Origin: an uncultured Blautia sp.
GTDB taxonomy: Bacteria > Bacillota > Clostridia > Lachnospirales > Lachnospiraceae
Reading direction: 5' to 3'
DNA: 6,416 nucleotides
Assembly (NCBI GenBank): GCA_934424575.1
Contig: CAKRXU010000064.1
Span: 1 to 6,416, forward strand
Part shown: positions 1 through 4,371 of the stretch, one piece after another
Layout: every line of letters begins with the position of its first letter
Position numbering within the stretch: position 1 is the first letter of the stretch
The notes under the pieces: model-generated
Seen by the model: only the letters and a program-made list of their open reading frames with translations
What the model was told of the DNA's origin: nothing
Database searches by the model: none
Translations under genes and position numbers: made by a program

Positions 1-366
1 GAGATCCTGACGGAACTGTTAAAGATTGAAGGTGCGGAATGTACCATCTGTGAAAATGGTGAAGAGATTTTGAAAGCGTTTGAAAAGTCTGCTCCGGGTG
101 ATTATGACATGATCCTGATGGATGTGCAGATGCCTGTTATGAATGGCTATGAGGCAACAAAGGCAATCCGCAGAAGCTCCCATGAACTGGCAAAGAAGAT
201 TCCGATCATTGCCATGACCGCCAATGCATTCTCGGAGGATATTCAGCATTCTCTGGCAGCCGGTATGAATGCCCATGTTTCAAAACCGGTTGAGATGAAG
301 GTACTGGAAAAGACGATCAGAAACATAAAATCCGGTGGGGGGGGGTACCGAACCGCAGGTCATTGA
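1..366 (+). CDS. Hybrid histidine kinase, C-terminal receiver domain (5' end outside window)
   Basis: The reading frame is open from base 1 and stops at TGA 364-366, so this is the last 121 codons of a longer protein. It encodes most of a CheY-like receiver domain, which takes phosphate from a kinase histidine onto an aspartate. Visible landmarks, counted from the first codon in the window, are the phospho-acceptor Asp41 in MILMDVQMP, the switch Thr73 in IIAMTANAF and the conserved Lys95 in VSKPVE. The acidic pair near the domain start lies before the window. The style matches the receivers of the two kinases downstream, so the parent was very probably a similar hybrid kinase. A stand-alone receiver cannot be excluded because the upstream part is not visible. 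The last residues (SGGGGYRTAGH) lie past the receiver fold and are encoded in part by a nine-G run, so the exact C-terminus could vary. No terminator follows the stop. Confidence 0.9.
   Translation, partial: EILTELLKIEGAECTICENGEEILKAFEKSAPGDYDMILMDVQMPVMNGYEATKAIRRSSHELAKKIPIIAMTANAFSEDIQHSLAAGMNAHVSKPVEMKVLEKTIRNIKSGGGGYRTAGH
337..345 (+). repeat. G9 homopolymer run in the tail of the upstream kinase
   Basis: Nine consecutive G residues lie 19 bases before the stop codon. With nine Gs the protein ends GGGGYRTAGH at 366. With eight, the frame would end in TEPQVIE at a TAG near 370. With ten, it would run on with a basic tail to a TAA at 417-419. Runs of this length are prone to replication slippage and also to sequencing error. 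The run is unusual in this otherwise mixed-composition coding sequence. Confidence 0.95.
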
Positions 367-432
367 ATAGTAATAAATGGAAAGTAACCAGACATAAAAA
401 AATCGAAAAGGATAGTTAAGGATAGACAGAAA

Positions 433-570
433 ATGAAAGGAAAAAGAGTGATTGCAGGCATTCTGCTTGCAGGAATTTTAGCAGTCACCCTGGCAGGGTG
501 TAAAAACACAGATAACACGAAAGAAGAAAACGAAAAGCCTGTTATATCTCTGAGGAAGTGCTTGTTGTGA
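433..570 (+). pseudogene. Truncated lipoprotein start, fused out of frame to kinase remnant
   Basis: The 45-codon ORF starts at ATG 433 and begins MKGKRVIAGILLAGIL. It has a positive N-region, a hydrophobic core and a lipobox TLAGC with Cys23, followed by a polar linker (KNTDNTKEENEKPV). This is a classic lipoprotein signal peptide with its tether, as found on solute-binding proteins of ABC importers. The mature domain is missing. From about base 546 the DNA matches the coding sequence of a histidine kinase in another frame, and the lipoprotein frame meets TGA at 568-570. A deletion joining the lipoprotein gene to the following kinase gene explains this best. A weak AAGGA lies about 11 bases before the ATG. 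The lipoprotein's identity cannot be judged from the signal peptide. A real 45-residue lipopeptide is possible but less likely. Confidence 0.65.
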
Positions 571-1202
571 TCGAACAGATTGCTGCAGAACAGAATATCC
601 GGATTGTATGGGAGAAAAAAGAAATCAAACACCGTGATCTTATTGGAAGCCCGAGGTATGTGAAACGCGTGATGATGAATATTCTGTCCAATGCAGTGAA
701 ATATAACAGAGAAAACGGACAGATCCATATCAGCTGCCGGGAGATTCCATCCGAACAGCCAGAAACGACGACAATGGAATTTGTCTGCCGCGATACAGGA
801 ATTGGAATGACTGAGGAGTTCCAGAAATATGTGTTTGAACCCTTTGCACAGGAACACACAGGAAGCCGCACAAAATTTACAGGAACACGCCTGGGAATGC
901 CAATTACCAAAAAACTGGTTGAAAAAATGGGTGGAACCATTACCCTGAATTATTCACGGCGTTGCAGTGAATAATTCAGGCTTATGGATATTATGATGCC
1001 GGTCGTGAATGGTTATGAAGCTACAAAGATGATCCGGTCTCTGGACAGAGAGGATGCAAAGAAAATACCGATCATTGCAATGACAGCAAATGCGTTTACG
1101 GAGGACAGAATAAGGGCAAAAGAAGCAGGGATGGATGAACATGTTGCTAAGCCTGTTGATGTGGAATTACTGATAAAAGTAATTCATAAATTGGTGAAAT
1201 AA
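546..1202 (+). pseudogene. Hybrid histidine kinase remnant (HATPase plus half a receiver)
   Basis: One frame (frame 3) encodes recognisable pieces of a hybrid kinase on both sides of an in-frame TAA at 972-974. The first piece (546-947) covers most of a HATPase domain: N box MMNILSNAVKYN, G1 box DTGIGM, F box FEPFAQE, a G2-like GTRLGMPI, and the MGGTITL strand. The second piece (981-1202) is the back half of a receiver, with LMDIMMP (Asp codon 987-989), IIAMTANAF and VAKPVD, ending at TAA 1200-1202. The sensor region, the HisKA domain with its histidine, the end of the HATPase and the first half of the receiver are all absent. The G2 box has Arg where a Gly is normal. Compared with the kinase at 4372, 33 bases replace about 273, a net loss divisible by three, so the frame is kept but blocked by the stop. 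No ribosome binding site precedes the ATG at 984. The gene cannot make a working kinase. Confidence 0.86.
944..980. repeat. 14-bp perfect inverted repeat (hairpin) at the deletion scar
   Basis: The left arm CCCTGAATTATTCAC without its first C (944-957) is exactly complementary to GTGAATAATTCAGG (967-980). The nine bases between them (GGCGTTGCA) can add two more pairs around a GTT loop after one G-A mismatch. The hairpin lies exactly between the last kinase-like codon (CTG 945-947) and the first receiver-like codon (CTT 981-983) of the kinase remnant, and it supplies the TAA stop. No T-run follows, so it is not a typical intrinsic terminator. I saw no second copy in the window. Confidence 0.93.
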
Positions 1203-1240
1203 TTGATAGGGCAGTGTTAAATAAGCGGTGAAATATAGAC

Positions 1241-1246
1241 AGGAGG
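1241..1246 (+). promoter_or_regulatory. Ribosome binding site AGGAGG of the HPt remnant
   Basis: A full AGGAGG sits eight bases before ATG 1255. It identifies 1255, not the in-frame GTG at 1228, as the original start of the HPt gene. Confidence 0.75.
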
Positions 1247-1254
1247 ACTATAAT

Positions 1255-1425
1255 ATGACAATGCGGGAGGAGTGCTATGAAGCTATTGGAGGAAACTATG
1301 AAGATGTCTTAGGACGCCTTCACAGCGAAGCACTGATTCGAAGATTTACATTAAAGTTCCTTGAAGATCAGAGTTATCTACAGTTAAAACAGACATTGGA
1401 AGATAAAAATTATCCAGGAGGTTGA
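1255..1425 (+). pseudogene. Truncated HPt phosphotransfer protein, lacks the active histidine
   Basis: The 56-codon ORF begins MTMREECYEAIGGNYEDVLG and continues through LIRRFTLKFLEDQSYLQLKQ to LEDKNYPGG. This matches the first two helices of the small HPt proteins found beside Lachnospiraceae hybrid kinases. In that family the chain continues after the NY position with a helix carrying the HTLKG motif, whose histidine shuttles phosphate from the receiver of a hybrid kinase to a response regulator. Here the frame stops at TGA 1423-1425 before that motif, and the full length of about 110 residues is halved. The sequence after about 1412 reads better in another frame, which suggests a deletion junction. 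The protein, if made, could not carry phosphate. It starts 52 bases after the kinase remnant, consistent with a former kinase-HPt operon. Confidence 0.72.
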
Positions 1426-1474
1426 CAAGGAGATGTATAGAGAAATATATTTGACAGACAGACAGGAGATTTAA
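1409..1474 (+). pseudogene. Possible C-terminal end of a GGDEF-type protein
   Basis: In frame 2 this stretch reads IIQEVDKEMYREIYLTDRQEI and stops at TAA 1472-1474, one base before the ATG of the next gene. The D-K-x-M-Y pattern followed by a short charged tail resembles the final helix of GGDEF (diguanylate cyclase) domains, which often end in ADKxMYxxK. It lies directly behind the broken HPt frame and overlaps its last codons, as expected if a deletion joined the middle of the HPt gene to the end of another gene. The match covers only about ten residues, so this is a suggestion. It could instead be the tail of the HPt protein after a frameshift, or chance. Confidence 0.35.
1422..1451 (+). 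promoter_or_regulatory. Candidate sigma-70 type promoter for the 945-residue kinase
   Basis: TTGACA (1422-1427) and TATATT (1446-1451) are separated by 18 bases. Transcription would start near 1458 and give a leader of about 18 bases before ATG 1476. The spacing is one base longer than ideal. The TTGACA falls inside what may have been coding DNA of the broken upstream gene, so it may be fortuitous. Read-through from upstream genes is the alternative. Confidence 0.3.
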
Positions 1475-1475
1475 T

Positions 1476-4313
1476 ATGATTTCGAGAGCAAAGAAATATG
1501 TGGCACTGTTGCTGGTCTTTGTATGCGTGTGTATGATATTTTCTCCCCAGACTGCATATGCAACCGAGGACAGTTCGCAGCATGAAAACGTCAAAGTCGG
1601 TTTCTTTGCCATGGATGGTTATCACGTAATGGATGAAGAGGGCAACCGCAGTGGGTATGGCTATGACTTTCTTCGTCTGATGGCCCGTTATTGGGATGTA
1701 AATTATGAATATGTCGGATATGATAAGAGCTGGGATGATATGCAGCAGATGCTTGAAGATGGCGAGATTGATATGGTAACATCTGCCCGCAAAACATCTG
1801 ACAGAGAAGAAAAGTTTGATTTTTCACGTCCCATCGGAACCAATAATGGGATTTTGACCGTCCGCAGTGACAACAGCACGATTGTGGATGGAAACTACAG
1901 TACTTACAATGGCATGCGTGTGGCACTTTTGAACGGAAACACCCGGAATGAAGAGTTTGCAGATTTTGCAGACAACAAAGGATTTACATATGTTCCATCT
2001 TATTTTGATACGACCGCAGAGATGGACGAAGCCCTTCAGAGCGGAAATGTTGATGCTATTGTTACCAGTTCTCTGAGAAAAATAAACAATGAGCGTATCG
2101 TGGATAAATTTGGCAGCAGTGATTTCTATGTCATTGTGAAAAAAGGCAATACGGAATTACTGAATGAGATTAATTATGCGATCGATCAGATGAATGCGGT
2201 TGAGGGTGACTGGAAAACTACGCTTTATAATAAAAACTATGAAAGCACAGAAACTAAGAACCTGGAATATACAGAGAAAGAGAAAAGTATTATTGCACAA
2301 TATTCCAGGGACAATCCGCTTCATATTCTGTGTGATCCGACCTGTTATCCATATTCTTATAATGAAAACGGTGAGATGAAGGGGATTATCCCGGATTATT
2401 TCCGGAAAATTGCAGACTATGCCGGAATCTCCTATGAGTTCCTTACACCTGTCACCAGAGATGAGTATATTGCTTATCAGGGAAACAAAGAAGCCACAGA
2501 TATCAGCATTGATGCACGCCTGGAAACAGATAACTATGCTGAGACGAAAGAATGGGCACTTACTGCACCGTACATTACGATGCAGCTGGCAAAGGTGACA
2601 CGCCGAGACTTTGATGGAAAAATCAATGTTGTTGCTACGGTTGATCAGACAGCGTCAAATTCAATTGCAGATGCAATGGCACCCGGCGCAGAAAAACTGA
2701 TGTGCAGTACCCGACAGGAAATGATGGAGGCTGTCCGTAAGGGAAAAGCCGATGCTGCCTTCGTCTACTATTATATGGCACAGGCGTTTGTGAATAGTGA
2801 CACCACAGGCACCATGGCATATACTTTGCTGGAACAGCCTACATACACCTACCGCATGGTAATCTCATCAACAGAGAACCATGCACTGGCTGGCATCCTG
2901 ACGAAAGCAATGTATGCCATGCCAAAAAATCTTGTCGAAGATATTGCAGCACGGTATACCACATACAAAGCAACAGATCTGACATTTGTTGACTGGATCC
3001 GTCTGCATCCTGTCCTTACTGTTTTGATTCTTTTGATTTTTGCATGGCTGCTGACTACTATGGCTGTGATAGCGATGCGTCTCAGTGCAAGGAAAAAAGC
3101 TCAGATGGCAGCCCAGCAGAATGCGAAGAAAATGGCGGAACTGGCAGAACATGCACAGGCTGCAAACAAGGCAAAAACAGCATTTCTGTCACACATGTCC
3201 CACGATATGAGGACACCGATGAATGCGATTATTGGATTTACCGGTATTGCAATGAAAAATAACCCATCAGGTGAGGTGAGAAACTGCCTGGAAAAGATTA
3301 ACGAAAGCTCAGAACATTTGCTGTCACTGATCAATGATGTATTAGATCTGACTCGCGTGGAAAGTGGAAAAGTGAAATACAATCCGGTACCGGCAGATGT
3401 GAAAAGCATTACAGATTCTGCACTGGATATTACAAAAGGCTTTCTTGCAAACCGGGATATCAACTTTAAGATCCAGCGCGAAGAAGCAAAGATCCCAAAT
3501 GTACTTGCAGATCCTGTGCGCCTGCGTGATGTGTTGGTCAATATTCTGAGTAATGCAGTGAAGTTTACTCCGGATGGAGGGATGATTACATTTGAAGCCC
3601 GTTGTCAGGAAAATAGTAATGACAGATATATAAATATGCGTTACCGTATCTCTGATACCGGTATTGGAATGAGTGAGGAATTTACCAAAGAAGTCTTTGA
3701 TGAATTTATGCAGGAAGATTCCGGGGCGAGAACGCAGTACCATGGAGCTGGACTGGGGATGGCTATCGTAAAGAGGTATGTGGATATGATGGGCGGAACC
3801 ATTTCCGTGCAAAGTAAAAAGCATGAGGGAACTACATTTACTGTGGATATTCCTTTGGAAGTTACAGATAAGGAATGTAATAAGTCAGACACCGGTTTTT
3901 CTGAAAAGGTAAATCTTACAGGTGTGAATGTCCTTCTTGCAGAGGATAATGAACTGAATGCAGAGATTGCTACCGTGCAGCTGGAAGAGTTTGGAATGAA
4001 TGTAGAAAGAGCTGTAGATGGAAAGAATGCTGTTGAGATTTTCAGAAATCATCCGGAAAGCACATTTGATGTAATCCTGATGGATATCATGATGCCTGAA
4101 ATGAATGGTTATGAAACAGCAAAAGCAATCAGGACGATGAATGACAGACAGGATGGAAAGACCATACCTATTATAGCAATGACAGCCAATTCATTTGCAG
4201 AAGATGTTCAGGCATCACTGGATGCAGGAATGAACGCACATTTGTCAAAGCCGATTGTGATTGATGAAGTTATAAAAACAATTTTGAGACATGTACATTT
4301 TGATAAAGAATGA
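1476..4313 (+). CDS. Membrane hybrid histidine kinase with two solute-binding domains (BvgS/EvgS-like)
   Basis: The protein has 945 residues. The start is ATG 1476, with AGGAG at 1464-1468 seven bases upstream. A signal peptide (1-29, probable cut after AYA29) exports two type-3 family periplasmic-binding domains, about 37-255 and 265-500. One membrane segment follows (about 512-534), then a linker likely to be coiled coil (537-568), HisKA with phospho-accepting His576 in SHMSHDMRTP, and HATPase with N box 689-696, G1 DTGIGM (727-732), F box at 741 and G2 GAGLGM (757-762). The receiver (about 817-942) has Glu823/Asp824, phospho-acceptor Asp870, Thr903 and Lys925. Such proteins bind a small molecule outside the cell, autophosphorylate and move phosphate to their own receiver. 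BvgS and EvgS carry a C-terminal HPt; this protein does not, so it needs a separate one. Domain 1 keeps an Arg (110) in the TSDREEKFDFS motif that in relatives grips an amino-acid carboxylate; domain 2 appears to lack it. The ligand is unknown. Confidence 0.96.
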   Translation: MISRAKKYVALLLVFVCVCMIFSPQTAYATEDSSQHENVKVGFFAMDGYHVMDEEGNRSGYGYDFLRLMARYWDVNYEYVGYDKSWDDMQQMLEDGEIDMVTSARKTSDREEKFDFSRPIGTNNGILTVRSDNSTIVDGNYSTYNGMRVALLNGNTRNEEFADFADNKGFTYVPSYFDTTAEMDEALQSGNVDAIVTSSLRKINNERIVDKFGSSDFYVIVKKGNTELLNEINYAIDQMNAVEGDWKTTLYNKNYESTETKNLEYTEKEKSIIAQYSRDNPLHILCDPTCYPYSYNENGEMKGIIPDYFRKIADYAGISYEFLTPVTRDEYIAYQGNKEATDISIDARLETDNYAETKEWALTAPYITMQLAKVTRRDFDGKINVVATVDQTASNSIADAMAPGAEKLMCSTRQEMMEAVRKGKADAAFVYYYMAQAFVNSDTTGTMAYTLLEQPTYTYRMVISSTENHALAGILTKAMYAMPKNLVEDIAARYTTYKATDLTFVDWIRLHPVLTVLILLIFAWLLTTMAVIAMRLSARKKAQMAAQQNAKKMAELAEHAQAANKAKTAFLSHMSHDMRTPMNAIIGFTGIAMKNNPSGEVRNCLEKINESSEHLLSLINDVLDLTRVESGKVKYNPVPADVKSITDSALDITKGFLANRDINFKIQREEAKIPNVLADPVRLRDVLVNILSNAVKFTPDGGMITFEARCQENSNDRYINMRYRISDTGIGMSEEFTKEVFDEFMQEDSGARTQYHGAGLGMAIVKRYVDMMGGTISVQSKKHEGTTFTVDIPLEVTDKECNKSDTGFSEKVNLTGVNVLLAEDNELNAEIATVQLEEFGMNVERAVDGKNAVEIFRNHPESTFDVILMDIMMPEMNGYETAKAIRTMNDRQDGKTIPIIAMTANSFAEDVQASLDAGMNAHLSKPIVIDEVIKTILRHVHFDKE

Positions 4314-4358
4314 TTCGTAGAGGTATTTCATGAATTAGTGGAATATAATTGGGGTCGC

Positions 4359-4364
4359 AGGGGG
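4359..4364 (+). promoter_or_regulatory. Ribosome binding site of the GAF-PAS hybrid kinase
   Basis: AGGGGG lies seven bases before ATG 4372. An in-frame TAA at 4366-4368 directly before the ATG rules out a longer protein, so the start is well fixed. The 58 bases between the previous stop and this ATG show no clear terminator, so the two kinase genes may be cotranscribed. Confidence 0.65.
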
Positions 4365-4371
4365 ATAAGAA

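Noticed and set aside
331..432. Terminator or promoter between the first gene and the lipoprotein remnant
   Set aside because: The only inverted match (CGGT/ACCG around the G run) is four bases long, there is no T-run, and no convincing -35/-10 pair was found.
360..857. 165-codon ORF on the minus strand across the remnant region
   Set aside because: It is antisense to clear kinase coding sequence and shows low-complexity F/H/S-rich translation with no recognisable motif.
944..980. Hairpin as an intrinsic terminator
   Set aside because: No T-rich run follows on either strand, and it sits in the middle of a kinase remnant.
984..1202. Separate small receiver-like gene starting at ATG 984
   Set aside because: The ATG is the internal Met of LMDIMMP, has no ribosome binding site, lacks the first half of the fold, and is in the same frame as the HATPase remnant.
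1451..1456. Second TTGACA as a promoter -35 box
   Set aside because: The matching -10 would fall at or beyond the start codon at 1476, which leaves no usable leader.
1433..1474. 13-residue leader peptide before the kinase
   Set aside because: The ATG abuts its only near Shine-Dalgarno sequence, and the frame extends upstream as a better match to the tail of a broken gene.
3101..3824. Long minus-strand ORFs inside the 945-residue kinase
   Set aside because: They mirror a strongly conserved HisKA-HATPase frame and have no family-like features of their own.
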